Source: Knoellia subterranea KCTC 19937
GTDB lineage: Bacteria; Actinomycetota; Actinomycetes; Actinomycetales; Dermatophilaceae
Assembly: GCF_000768685.1 (NCBI RefSeq)
Contig: NZ_AVPK01000005.1
Location: forward strand, 244,186 to 308,185
Length of the DNA: 64,000 bases
Direction of reading: 5' to 3'
Made by a program: the position numbers and the translations under genes. This document shows, one piece after another, positions 44,731 through 52,752 of this stretch; the stretch's first letter is position 1, and the number at the start of each line of letters is the position of its first letter. Under the pieces are notes generated by a model that was given only the letters and a program-made list of their open reading frames with translations, had not been told where the DNA came from and did no database searches.

Positions 44731-45831
44731 TCAGGCGACGCGCAGAATCCCCGAGTCGACCATCGAGCGCAGCCCCTCGTCGACGATGCGCGCGGCGTCG
44801 GGGTGCTCCCCGAGTTCGGCGATGACACGCGCGAGCAGATCGGTGACCGTGATCGGTGAGGCGCTCGCGACCCACGCGACTTCGCCGACCGGCCCGAGCC
44901 GCATGAGGTCCGTCCCCTGCAGGACGACCGTGCCTCCCTCGGCGTGCACTGCGTCGGTCCAGGGCGCCCGCGCGATCCGTGTCTCCTCGCTCCAGTTCGC
45001 GGTCTCCGCGTCGGTGGGGAGCGTGGCCGGCGCGCTGGTGGCCGCACCGGGGGTGCTCGTCCACGGCTGCCGCTCGAAGCGTCCCGCGTCGGTCGAGAAG
45101 AGGTCGCGGATCAGCTCGACGCAATCGCCAATCTCGTTGTAGCGCAACACATATGGCCCACCCGCACCGCTCGCCAGAGTCGCCAGTCGATGCAGTGGAC
45201 GCTCGACGAGCGGCATCGACGAACTCTCCTTCGTCACCGCGAGGAGCGCGTCGGCCAGCGTCAGTTCCGCGAGTTCCGGCACCTCGTGTGCGGGGTCGCG
45301 TTCCAGGACGACAAGAGCGTGCAGGTATGCCGTCTCGCCCGCCTCCCTGAGACCGAGTTCCCTCGGGCTGTGCTCGTCCTTCACCCACCGGCGAGCAGGG
45401 TCGACCACGGTCGAGATCGGCTTGGGGTAGGGGGCGATGCGGCCGTCGGGTTCGATGGCGATCGTCTCGTCGGAGAGGTAGCCGAAGTGCTGGCCCAACG
45501 TCCGAGCCGCTGTCGACTTGCCCGTGCCGGACGGCCCGACGAGGGCGACGGCGCGGTCGCCCACGCTGAACCCCGCCGAGTGCAGCAGGACCGCGGACCC
45601 GACCCGACGACGAAGGGAAGCGATCGTGATCGCCCGCGACACGGCATACGGGTCGGCATCGGTCACGACGAAAGGTTCGACGCCGTCGTCACCGGACGAC
45701 GCGCTCGGGACGCGGCACCACTCCCACAGGACGTGCAACCGGTCACGGGCGTCGTCGGCGATCCCTGTGGTGTCGAGACTCCACCGCGCGCCGAAGGCGT
45801 CGATGACGTAGTCCCGGGTCACGCGCGCCAT
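44731..45831 (-). CDS. HPr-kinase-like ATPase fused to a PqqD-like domain
   Basis: A 366-residue protein. The P-loop GPSGTGKST lies at 99-107 and is followed by GYLSDETIAIEPDG, as in HprK-like serine kinases (PEP-carboxykinase fold). The last 90 residues (VVLQGTDLMRLGPVGEVAW ... LRSMVDSGILRV) fit the winged-helix PqqD/RiPP-recognition-element pattern. Stand-alone versions of both occur in lasso-peptide pathways, but no precursor peptide, cyclase or radical-SAM gene is seen nearby. Start at 45831. The gene precedes phoX on the same strand. Function unknown. Confidence 0.7.
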   Translation of the reverse strand: MARVTRDYVIDAFGARWSLDTTGIADDARDRLHVLWEWCRVPSASSGDDGVEPFVVTDADPYAVSRAITIASLRRRVGSAVLLHSAGFSVGDRAVALVGPSGTGKSTAARTLGQHFGYLSDETIAIEPDGRIAPYPKPISTVVDPARRWVKDEHSPRELGLREAGETAYLHALVVLERDPAHEVPELAELTLADALLAVTKESSSMPLVERPLHRLATLASGAGGPYVLRYNEIGDCVELIRDLFSTDAGRFERQPWTSTPGAATSAPATLPTDAETANWSEETRIARAPWTDAVHAEGGTVVLQGTDLMRLGPVGEVAWVASASPITVTDLLARVIAELGEHPDAARIVDEGLRSMVDSGILRVA

Positions 45832-45862
45832 CCTCGCAGGTCGCGCCGACTAGAGTCGGTGC

Positions 45863-46987
45863 ATGGCTCGCCCGCACCTCGCCGCGCTCATGGAGGACGC
45901 GTGGAACCGTCGCAAGAGCGACATGCTGCGCGAGCGCGGGTGGGGGACCAAGATCGTGCCGCACACGGGCTACGGCAGCGTCGGGTTCGTGCGCGTGCTC
46001 GCGCGGGTCCTCATGTCCCGCGAGCCGATGCGCGCCTCGTCGGGTGACGCGGCCGGCACCGTGCAGTCGCTGAAGTCCGCGGAGGACGAGACTCGCGGCT
46101 GGCGAGCGTTCATCACCGCCCCGGCCATCGACGTACCCGTGACGATCCGTATCGGCGAGCGCGAGATCGACGGGCGCACCGACCGCTCGGGCCTCGTCGA
46201 CATCACCATCAACGGGCACGGCCTCGGACCGGGGTGGCACCAGGTCGAGATCGAGTCGCCCCTTGCGCGACCGCGCAAGGCCGCCGTTCTCATCATCGGC
46301 ACCCGGCAGACGTTCGGCATGGTCAGCGACATCGACGACACCGTCCTGTCGACGTCGCTGCCGCGCCCGGTCATCGCCGCATGGAACACGTTCGTCAAGG
46401 CCGAGGGCACGCGCCGCCCCGTCCCGGGCATGGCGACGTTCTATCGCCACCTCACCGACTCCCACCCCGGTATGCCGGTCATCTACCTCTCGACGGGCGC
46501 CTGGAACACGGCTCCCTCGCTGACCCGCTTCCTGCGGCGCAACGGCTACCCGCCGGGGCCAATGCTGCTCACCGACTGGGGGCCGACGCACACCGGCTGG
46601 TTCCGGTCGGGGCAGGACCACAAGCGGTCCGCGCTGGCTCGACTCGCCCGCGAACTCCCGCACGTCAAGTGGCTGCTCGTCGGTGACGACGGCCAGAACG
46701 ACCCGAAGATCTACACCGAGTTCGCGGCCCGCCGCCCCGACAACGTGCGGGCGCTCGCGATCCGGCAGTTGAGCGTCGGCGAACAGGTGCTCCAGAACGG
46801 CATCCCCGTCTCCCACGACGACCTCGTTCCCGCACCGACGCAGGACATCAAGGCGCCGGTGCTGCGTGCGCCCGACGGCTTCGCCCTGGCGCGGCTCGTG
46901 GGCCCGATGCTGGACAGGGACCCGATCGACCCCGACCCCGAGGTCGGCGCCGCAGCCCTCGAGGCGTCCGACATGTGGGGAGTGTGA
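45863..46987 (+). CDS. App1-like phosphatidate phosphatase (DUF2183)
   Basis: A 374-residue protein with the HAD-type catalytic motif SDIDDTVL (Asp pair), YLSTGAWN, LTDWGPT and LVGDDGQND, which together define DUF2183/App1 phosphatases acting on phosphatidic acid or a related lipid phosphate. The N-terminal region is a beta-rich domain (VTIRIGEREIDGRTDRSG). No signal peptide. It starts 31 bp from the divergent HprK-like gene and lies 6 bp before the glycosylase gene. Confidence 0.83.
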   Translation: MARPHLAALMEDAWNRRKSDMLRERGWGTKIVPHTGYGSVGFVRVLARVLMSREPMRASSGDAAGTVQSLKSAEDETRGWRAFITAPAIDVPVTIRIGEREIDGRTDRSGLVDITINGHGLGPGWHQVEIESPLARPRKAAVLIIGTRQTFGMVSDIDDTVLSTSLPRPVIAAWNTFVKAEGTRRPVPGMATFYRHLTDSHPGMPVIYLSTGAWNTAPSLTRFLRRNGYPPGPMLLTDWGPTHTGWFRSGQDHKRSALARLARELPHVKWLLVGDDGQNDPKIYTEFAARRPDNVRALAIRQLSVGEQVLQNGIPVSHDDLVPAPTQDIKAPVLRAPDGFALARLVGPMLDRDPIDPDPEVGAAALEASDMWGV

Positions 46988-46993
46988 GCGGAC

Positions 46994-47854
46994 GTGCCCG
47001 AGTTGCCCGAGGTGCAGGCGCTGGTCGACTTCCTGTCGACGCGGGTTGACGGGCTGGCCGTCACGGGCGTCGAGCTCGGCTCGATCTCGGTGCTCAAGAC
47101 GTTCAACCCGCCGCCCGATGCCTTGGTCGGGGCGCCCATCGAGTCGGTGACGCGGCACGGCAAGTTCCTCGACCTCGACTGCGGCGGAACGCATCTGGTC
47201 TTCCACCTCGCCCGCGCCGGGTGGCTGCGCTGGTCCGACGCGCTGTCGTCGACGCGGCTGCGGCCGGGCAAGTCGCCGATCGCGCTGCGGGTGCGCCTGT
47301 CCGACGGGTCGGGCTTCGACCTCACCGAGGCCGGGACGAAGAAGTCGCTCGCGGCATACATCGTCTCTGCTCCCTCGGACGTGCCGGGGATTGCCGCGCT
47401 GGGACCCGACCCCCTCTCGGATGCGTTCTCGCTCAACGCTTTTCGCTCACTGCTGAGTGGGCGCAACGCTCAGATCAAGGGAGTGCTGCGCGACCAGTCC
47501 AATATCGCCGGGGTGGGCAATGCCTACAGCGACGAGATCCTGCACGTCGCCAAACTGTCGCCGTTCGCGATGGCGGCGAAGCTCGACGACGAACAGACCG
47601 AACGCCTGTATGCCGCGTTGCGCGAGACGCTGTCCGCTGCGGTTCTCGCGGCGTCGGGGAAGCCGGCCGCCGAGCTCAAGGACGCGAAGCGGGCGGGCAT
47701 GCGGGTGCACGGGCGGACCGGTGAGACATGTCCTGAGTGTGGCGATGTCGTGCGCGAGGTGTCGTTCGCGGACTCGTCGTTGCAGTACTGCGCGACGTGC
47801 CAGACCGGCGGCAAACCCCTTGCCGACCGCCGCACCAGCAAGTTCCTCAAGTAG
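46994..47854 (+). CDS. Fpg/Nei-family DNA glycosylase
   Basis: A 286-residue DNA repair enzyme with a GTG start. After Met removal it begins PELPEVQ, with the catalytic Pro and Glu. The H2TH region holds NIAGVGNAYSDEIL, and the C-terminal zinc finger is CPECGDVV ... YCATCQTGG. Such enzymes excise oxidised purines or pyrimidines and nick the backbone. It lies 6 bp downstream of the App1-like gene and ends at a strong palindrome. Confidence 0.92.
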   Translation: MPELPEVQALVDFLSTRVDGLAVTGVELGSISVLKTFNPPPDALVGAPIESVTRHGKFLDLDCGGTHLVFHLARAGWLRWSDALSSTRLRPGKSPIALRVRLSDGSGFDLTEAGTKKSLAAYIVSAPSDVPGIAALGPDPLSDAFSLNAFRSLLSGRNAQIKGVLRDQSNIAGVGNAYSDEILHVAKLSPFAMAAKLDDEQTERLYAALRETLSAAVLAASGKPAAELKDAKRAGMRVHGRTGETCPECGDVVREVSFADSSLQYCATCQTGGKPLADRRTSKFLK

Positions 47855-47857
47855 TAG

Positions 47858-47933
47858 CGACTTATTGCCCGTTTGGGCGCGGTCTCGGGGCGGCGAACCG
47901 TCCATGGGAGACGCCCAAACGGGCAATAAGTCG
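47858..47933. terminator. long perfect palindrome, CGACTTATTGCCC family copy 2
   Basis: Exact 22-nt arms at 47858-47879 and 47912-47933 flank a 32-nt loop, 4 bp after the glycosylase stop. The arm matches the 42470 arm at 18 of 22 positions, including all of CGACTTATTGCCC. Confidence 0.75.
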
Positions 47934-48027
47934 AACCTTGACCGGGGACTGACTCCCGGTTCACCGGATCGTCGCGTGGGATTCCCTCGGACTGCGAGGC
48001 GGTTGCCCGCCGGTGGACAATGGCCGC

Positions 48028-48519
48028 ATGTGCAGCTACTGCGGTTGCCGCGACATCGGTCCCATCGGCCGGCTCCACGAGGAGCACGTCGTCATCATGA
48101 ACCTCATGGGCGAGGTGCGGCGTGCGGTCGAGCGGGACGACCTCGCCGGCGCAGTCGCCCACCTCGAGCGACTGATCCCGGTCCTTGCCGTCCACGATGC
48201 CGTCGAGGAGGTGGGTGTGTATCCGGCCATGTCGGCCGTGCCAGCGCTCGAGGACAAAGTGGCGGTGCTCTTCGACGAACACGACGACCTCGACGGCACG
48301 CTCGACAGGGCGCTCGATGCCCTGCGCGACGGTGGCCCGGGCGCCATCGACTGGCCCGGGGTTCTGGGTGCCTTCGACACCCTGTGGGAGCACATCGACC
48401 ACGAGGAGAACGGCATGTTCCCCGCAGCGGCCATTGCGCTCGATCCGCAGCAGTGGGAACACGCCGAACAGGTCCGACGCGACGTCGAGCGCGGGACCAT
48501 CGCGTCGCATCACCACTGA
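48028..48519 (+). CDS. hemerythrin-domain protein
   Basis: A 163-residue HHE protein. MCSYCGCRDIGPIGRLHEEH opens it, with a Cys cluster typical of this actinobacterial subgroup. The iron ligands follow as HDAVEEVGVYP, FDEHDDLDG and HIDHEENGMFP, the His/Glu pattern of a di-iron four-helix bundle. It may sense or handle oxygen, NO or iron. Start ATG at 48028. The rhodanese gene follows 47 bp later on the same strand. Confidence 0.85.
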   Translation: MCSYCGCRDIGPIGRLHEEHVVIMNLMGEVRRAVERDDLAGAVAHLERLIPVLAVHDAVEEVGVYPAMSAVPALEDKVAVLFDEHDDLDGTLDRALDALRDGGPGAIDWPGVLGAFDTLWEHIDHEENGMFPAAAIALDPQQWEHAEQVRRDVERGTIASHHH

Positions 48520-48566
48520 CCACGCTGCCGTCGACGCCTCGGCGGGGCGGGGTAGCGTCGGGTGTC

Positions 48567-48905
48567 ATGAGTGACTTCGCACAGGTCCAGGTGACCGACC
48601 TCGCCGACGACGCCCAGATCCTCGACATCCGCGAGCAGGACGAGTGGGACCGTGGCCACGCGCCCGGCGCCGTCCACATCCCCATGAGCGAGCTTCCGGC
48701 GCGAGTCGACGAGCTGGCTCCCTTCCTCGACCGCGACGAGCCGCTGGTCGTCACCTGCCGCAGCGGTGGCCGCGTCTCGCGGACCCTGCCGTGGCTGGAG
48801 CAGCAGGGCTACGAGGTCGCGAACCTCGATGGCGGCATGCGAGCGTGGCACGCGGCGGGCAAGCAGATGGAGACCGCCGACGGCAGCGCGCCGCAGGTCC
48901 CCTGA
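48567..48905 (+). CDS. rhodanese-like sulfurtransferase
   Basis: A 112-residue single-domain rhodanese. DIREQDEWDRGHAPGAVHIPM is the CH2A-like motif, and the active loop is TCRSGGRVS with the persulfide-forming Cys. The six-residue loop fits sulfurtransferases rather than phosphatases. The end of the fold reads LDGGMRAW. Start ATG at 48567. Confidence 0.88.
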   Translation: MSDFAQVQVTDLADDAQILDIREQDEWDRGHAPGAVHIPMSELPARVDELAPFLDRDEPLVVTCRSGGRVSRTLPWLEQQGYEVANLDGGMRAWHAAGKQMETADGSAPQVP

Positions 48906-48914
48906 GTCACAGAA

Positions 48915-48988
48915 CCGGCTCGCGAGCCGATTCTCACGTCGCGAGCCCGATCAATGAGGCTCGCGACAGCAGACCCGGCTCGCGAGCC
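48915..48988. repeat. three hairpins sharing GGCTCGCGAGCC
   Basis: CGGCTCGCGAGCCG (48916-48929), a split form TCGCGAGCC ... GGCTCGCGA (48939-48966) and GGCTCGCGAGCC (48977-48988) follow the rhodanese gene. Each is followed or interrupted by GAT(T/C), so the unit CGCGAGCCYGATC is also a direct repeat. May act as terminator. Confidence 0.6.
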
Positions 48989-49031
48989 TGATCCCCTACC
49001 GCTCCCACCGCCCACGAACGAAGGCAGCACG

Positions 49032-49469
49032 ATGAGCATCAGCTTCGGCAACGTCGGCATCGCCGTCCGTGACCTCGACGCCACGATCACCTTCTTCACC
49101 GACCTCGGGCTCACCGTCCTGGGCACCGACGAGATCAGCGGCGAGTGGGCGGCGACGGCGGTGGGACTCGACGGCAATCACGCGAGGATCGCCGTCCTCC
49201 AGACTCCGGATGGCACGGGCCAGCTCGAGTTCTTCGAGTACATCCACCCGGACGCCATCGAGACCGAACCGACCCTGCCGAACGAGATCGGTATGCACCG
49301 GGTCGCCTTCTGGGTCGAAGACATCGAGGCGTCCCTCGCGATCGCGGCCCGGCACGGGTTCCACCCGCTGCGCGGCGTCGCGAACTACGAGAACAGCATC
49401 CTGCTCACCTATCTCCGAGGCCCGAGCGGCATCCTGTTGATGTTCGCCCAGAAGGTCGCGACCGACTGA
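49032..49469 (+). CDS. VOC-family glyoxalase-like protein
   Basis: A 145-residue protein with the paired beta-alpha-beta-beta-beta modules of the vicinal oxygen chelate fold (FGNVGIAVRDLDATITFFTDLGL and MHRVAFWVEDIEASLAIAARHGF). Metal ligands appear as Glu (QLEFFEY) and His (MHRVAF). The substrate is unknown. It follows the rhodanese gene after a 126-bp hairpin-rich gap. Confidence 0.82.
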   Translation: MSISFGNVGIAVRDLDATITFFTDLGLTVLGTDEISGEWAATAVGLDGNHARIAVLQTPDGTGQLEFFEYIHPDAIETEPTLPNEIGMHRVAFWVEDIEASLAIAARHGFHPLRGVANYENSILLTYLRGPSGILLMFAQKVATD

Positions 49470-49491
49470 CTGTCGCGCGGACGGCCGGTGA

Positions 49492-50373
49492 TCACTGCGG
49501 GAGCGGTTGCAGCGCCGCCGTGAAGCGAATCTGCGATGCATCGAGCCACGGCTCGACAGCTTCGAGCACGGCATCGCGCGTGGCCCGGTCCAGCACGGTC
49601 ACGCCGACCTCGAGCTGCCCACTCGTGACATCGCCGCCGGTCGAGAGCAATCGCCCACCTGCCATGTCGGCCAGCGCGTCCTGCGCAGCCCGGACGTCGG
49701 ACTGAGTCGGTAGGTCGCGCTGCTCCACACAGAGTCCGCCGGGCCATACCGTGCGCAGTTCCGCGAAGACGGCCTCGGCGTCGCCCCGGACGAGCACGTT
49801 GAAGAGGGAGGACCCGTCGGACACCCACGAGCCGATGTAGCCGTCCAGGCTCTCGAGTCGCATGGTCAAGGCGTTCTGCTGTTCGGGTGAGCCGGCCCCG
49901 GAACGGCCACCGGCATACGGGTCCTTGCAGAGTTGCGGGAAGTCCATGTCTGCCGGCGTCGGCGGGGTGACTCCAGCAGTCGGGGTGAGGCTCAGTGGCC
50001 GATCGAGCGTGAATGTGTTGGCCGTCTGGTCAAAGTGGCCGACGGCCCAGATAGCGTTCGTCCACGTGACACCACTGGCGCGCTCGGGCTTCAGGGTGTC
50101 CCAGTCGACGTCGCCGACGATGCGCGGCCCGCCGCACTGTGGCGGATAGGACTCGGCGACGCCCCCGATGCAGAGCTCGATCGGGCCGTCGCCGACCTTC
50201 TGCATGAGCATGCCCTGACCGACGAGGAGGTCATCCGGGCCGGTGATCGGCACGGTCGGCGCGGGGGTCGACGACGCACCCGGGGACAGGTCGGCGGTGC
50301 CGCAGCCGACGAGCCCGGCGGCGAGGGTCCACGCGGTGAGGGCGAGGACCGAGGAGTGGCGCAGGCGCTTCAT
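49492..50373 (-). CDS. putative secreted lipoprotein
   Basis: A 293-residue protein. The signal MKRLRHSSVLALTAWTLAAGLVGC ends in the lipobox LVGC, then a Ser/Pro linker. The mature part has CIGGVAESYPPQCGGP (a Cys pair likely forming a disulfide), a Trp-rich strand and a later Cys pair; it would lie outside the membrane. I recognise no family, although the CIGGVAESYPPQCGG-type segment is seen in actinobacterial hypothetical proteins. Convergent with the VOC gene. Confidence 0.7.
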   Translation of the reverse strand: MKRLRHSSVLALTAWTLAAGLVGCGTADLSPGASSTPAPTVPITGPDDLLVGQGMLMQKVGDGPIELCIGGVAESYPPQCGGPRIVGDVDWDTLKPERASGVTWTNAIWAVGHFDQTANTFTLDRPLSLTPTAGVTPPTPADMDFPQLCKDPYAGGRSGAGSPEQQNALTMRLESLDGYIGSWVSDGSSLFNVLVRGDAEAVFAELRTVWPGGLCVEQRDLPTQSDVRAAQDALADMAGGRLLSTGGDVTSGQLEVGVTVLDRATRDAVLEAVEPWLDASQIRFTAALQPLPQ

Positions 50374-50411
50374 GTCCCTTGGACGCGGCGGTGAGTCGAT
50401 CCGTTCCCGGC

Positions 50412-50523
50412 GAGCGGACGGCATACCGGGCTCTTGGCCTGTATGTCGTTTCCGCGAGACTCGCGCAGACAGCGCACGGCGCGACACGGCATACACGCAT
50501 ATTCGGATGTATGCCGTCCGCTC
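50412..50523. repeat. inverted repeat made of the 13-mer GCGGACGGCATAC
   Basis: GAGCGGACGGCATAC (50412-50426) is exactly inverted at 50509-50523, with another CGGCATAC at about 50487. The pair frames the gene-free divergent region between the lipoprotein and the AAA ATPase, so it may carry their promoters. Confidence 0.65.
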
Positions 50524-50547
50524 TAGATTTGTGGATACGGTGCGATC

Positions 50548-51765
50548 GTGGATCCGATCCGTAACCCCTATGCCCCGGGCGCGGGCCAGCGCCCGCCCGA
50601 GCTCGCGGGTCGCGACGAGCAGCTCGATGCCTTCGAGGTCGTGCTCGAACGGGTGCGTCGCGGGCGGCCCGAGCGGTCGATCGTCCTCACCGGACTGCGC
50701 GGTGTCGGCAAGACCGTGTTGCTGAATGCGTTGCGGTCAGCGGCTGTTCGCGCGAAGTGGGGGACGGGCAAGCTCGAGGCGCGACCCGACCAGTCGCTGC
50801 GTCGCCCGCTGTCGTCGGCGCTGCATCAGGCCGTCCGCGAGCTCGGGCACCCGAGTGACTCCGAGGTGCAGCACGTGCTCGGTGTCATCAAGGCCTTTGC
50901 CCAGCGGGATGCCCCGGCGGGGGCGAAGCTGCGCGAGAAGTGGAACTCCGGGATCGATGCGCCGGCCGCTTCGGGGCGCGCCGACTCGGGCGACATCGAG
51001 ATCGACCTGGTCGAGCTGCTGACGGATGTGGGCGGCTTGGCCTCCGACACGGGCCGCGGGATCGCGGTTTTCATCGACGAGATGCAGGACCTCATGCCCG
51101 ACGACGTGTCGGCGCTGTGCGCGGCGTGCCACGAGATCTCGCAGTCGGGGCTTCCGGTCATCGTCGTGGGGGCCGGACTGCCGCACCTGCCGGCGGTGCT
51201 GTCGGCGTCAAAGTCATACTCCGAGAGGCTTTTTCGCTATTCACGCATCGACCGGCTGCCTCGCGCGGCCGCCGATGCGGCGTTGGTCGTGCCGGCCGAG
51301 GAGGAGGGTGCGGCGTATTCGGCGGACGCGTTGGACGCGATGTATGCCGCGACCGGCGGCTATCCGTACTTCATCCAGGCCTATGGCAAGGCGGCGTGGG
51401 ACCGGGCGCCGCAATCGCCGGTGACGGTGGACGACGTGCGGGTCGCGGCGCCCGAGGCCGAGGCGGAGCTGGCGGTCGGGTTCTTCGGGTCGCGCTTCGA
51501 GCGGGCGACGCCGGGGGAGCGGGAGTACCTGCGGGCGATGGCCGACGTCGCTGTCGCGATCGCCGAGAGCGAGGACGAGGAACTCGACGACATCGAGTCG
51601 GTGCCGACGTCGGACGTGGCGGCCAAGCTGGGGCGCAAGCCCCAGTCGCTGTCGCCGGCCCGGGATGCCCTGCTCAAAAAGGGGCTCATCTACTCCGGCG
51701 AGCGCGGGCGGATCGCGTTCACCGTGCCGCACTTCGGAAGGTATCTGCGCGAGCAGACCGCCTGA
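50548..51765 (+). CDS. AAA ATPase with C-terminal winged helix (Orc1/Cdc6-like)
   Basis: A 405-residue P-loop ATPase. Walker A is GLRGVGKT (49-56), Walker B IAVFIDEMQDL near 170-180, and the sensor region has PVIVVGAGLPHLP. A C-terminal winged helix (SDVAAKLGRKPQSLSPARDALLKKGLI) and FTVPHFGRYLRE close the chain. This is the layout of archaeal-ATPase/AAA_16-type STAND-like proteins, sometimes linked to toxin-antitoxin systems. GTG start. It is the last gene before the accessory island. Confidence 0.78.
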   Translation: MDPIRNPYAPGAGQRPPELAGRDEQLDAFEVVLERVRRGRPERSIVLTGLRGVGKTVLLNALRSAAVRAKWGTGKLEARPDQSLRRPLSSALHQAVRELGHPSDSEVQHVLGVIKAFAQRDAPAGAKLREKWNSGIDAPAASGRADSGDIEIDLVELLTDVGGLASDTGRGIAVFIDEMQDLMPDDVSALCAACHEISQSGLPVIVVGAGLPHLPAVLSASKSYSERLFRYSRIDRLPRAAADAALVVPAEEEGAAYSADALDAMYAATGGYPYFIQAYGKAAWDRAPQSPVTVDDVRVAAPEAEAELAVGFFGSRFERATPGEREYLRAMADVAVAIAESEDEELDDIESVPTSDVAAKLGRKPQSLSPARDALLKKGLIYSGERGRIAFTVPHFGRYLREQTA

Positions 51766-51776
51766 GTCATGGATGG

Positions 51777-51890
51777 TGTCAGCGGGGAGCGATTTTGAGA
51801 CTTACCCGTGAGTTCGAGACACGTGAGACAGGTGGACCACTTCCGCGGCGAATTCTGAGACGCCAGCGGAGGATTCTGAGATCGCGGCTA
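51777..51890. mobile_element. solo end of an IS21-like insertion sequence (remnant)
   Basis: A 114-bp gene-free stretch begins TGTCAGCGG, continues GATTTTGAGACTT, and has repeated TGAGAC/TGAGAT words in both a GTGGACCACTT context and a TTCTGAGACGCC/TTCTGAGATC pair. This is the look of the multiply repeated termini of IS21-family elements. No istA/istB gene is present. It marks the border between core and accessory DNA. Assignment is by pattern only. Confidence 0.45.
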
Positions 51891-51891
51891 G

Positions 51892-52341
51892 CTACATCCC
51901 CATCTGACGGTTGATCGCAGTGGCCCCGATCTCGACGGCGAGGTCTCGGCCGGCGTTGCCGAGGTAGTTGGCGGACTGTCGCAGCCAACCCTGGCGCTCC
52001 GTGTCGGGCTCTCGCTCCGCCGCTTCCTCGAGTGCCTGCACGATTTGATCCGCCATGGTCTCGGCTGATGGCCATGCTCCGACCGCCCGTCGGGCGTGGC
52101 CGGTAGGTTTCCCAATCAGGCTTATCCCTCCTGAAGCGCGCCGATCAAGCTTGGTGATGCACGGCGGAGTCTCCCCCTCCAGTGCGTTCAGCGCACTCTC
52201 AACCTGATCCCCGGTCAGTCCTGACTGCCGGACGATCTCGTTCGGGCTCATCACGCGGCCCGTACGCTCGAAGACCTCCACAATGGCAGTCAGCACGGGA
52301 AGGTCACGATGCGGCCAAGTCTCTTCCATGACCACATTCAT
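51892..52341 (-). CDS. hypothetical protein with a winged-helix-like N-terminus
   Basis: About 149 residues from ATG 52341 (a GTG at 52362 and an ATG at 52329 are alternatives; none has a clear ribosome site). WPHRDLPVLTAIVEVFE, then a segment PNEIVRQSGLTGDQVESALNAL that fits a small helix-turn-helix, and a helical C-terminus. This type is common as an unnamed protein in actinobacterial accessory DNA. Function unknown. Confidence 0.6.
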   Translation of the reverse strand: MNVVMEETWPHRDLPVLTAIVEVFERTGRVMSPNEIVRQSGLTGDQVESALNALEGETPPCITKLDRRASGGISLIGKPTGHARRAVGAWPSAETMADQIVQALEEAAEREPDTERQGWLRQSANYLGNAGRDLAVEIGATAINRQMGM

Positions 52342-52394
52342 GCAGTTGGCAGTGACAGTCACCGCAGGGGGAGCCGCAAGGGCATGCTGGCGAA

Positions 52395-52619
52395 GTGAAG
52401 GAATCGACTGGGTTGGATGCTAGAGACGGCGACCCGCGTGTTAGCGCGGCGGTCGAGGAGTTGCGCGCGCTTCTTCGGTCCTTTGACGACGTCGAGCCGG
52501 ATTTGATGGACGAGCGCTTCTACGCCCACGCGTACAACGAGCTGGATCTTGCGGGCCGCGCGATCATCGACGCATTCGACCGAGAAGGACGGTCAACGGG
52601 CGACTGCACCCACGAGTAA
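52395..52619 (+). CDS. small acidic hypothetical protein
   Basis: A 74-residue protein with a GTG start, rich in Asp and Glu, mostly helical (VSAAVEELRALLRSFDDVEPDLMDERFYAHAYNELDLAGRAII). No family recognised. It is divergent from the preceding gene and lies 134 bp before the 581-residue gene; a link to either is not shown. Confidence 0.45.
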   Translation: MKESTGLDARDGDPRVSAAVEELRALLRSFDDVEPDLMDERFYAHAYNELDLAGRAIIDAFDREGRSTGDCTHE

Positions 52620-52752
52620 CAGCCGGCGCCGGACGCCGAGTGTGATCGGCGTCTACGGTGGTAGCGAAGATCGCCGTGGCTCGTGTGCCTCGCGGTTGAT
52701 CCACGGAAAACATTGCCAAGTAGGCCTTGGATTGCTCGAAAGATGAGGAACT

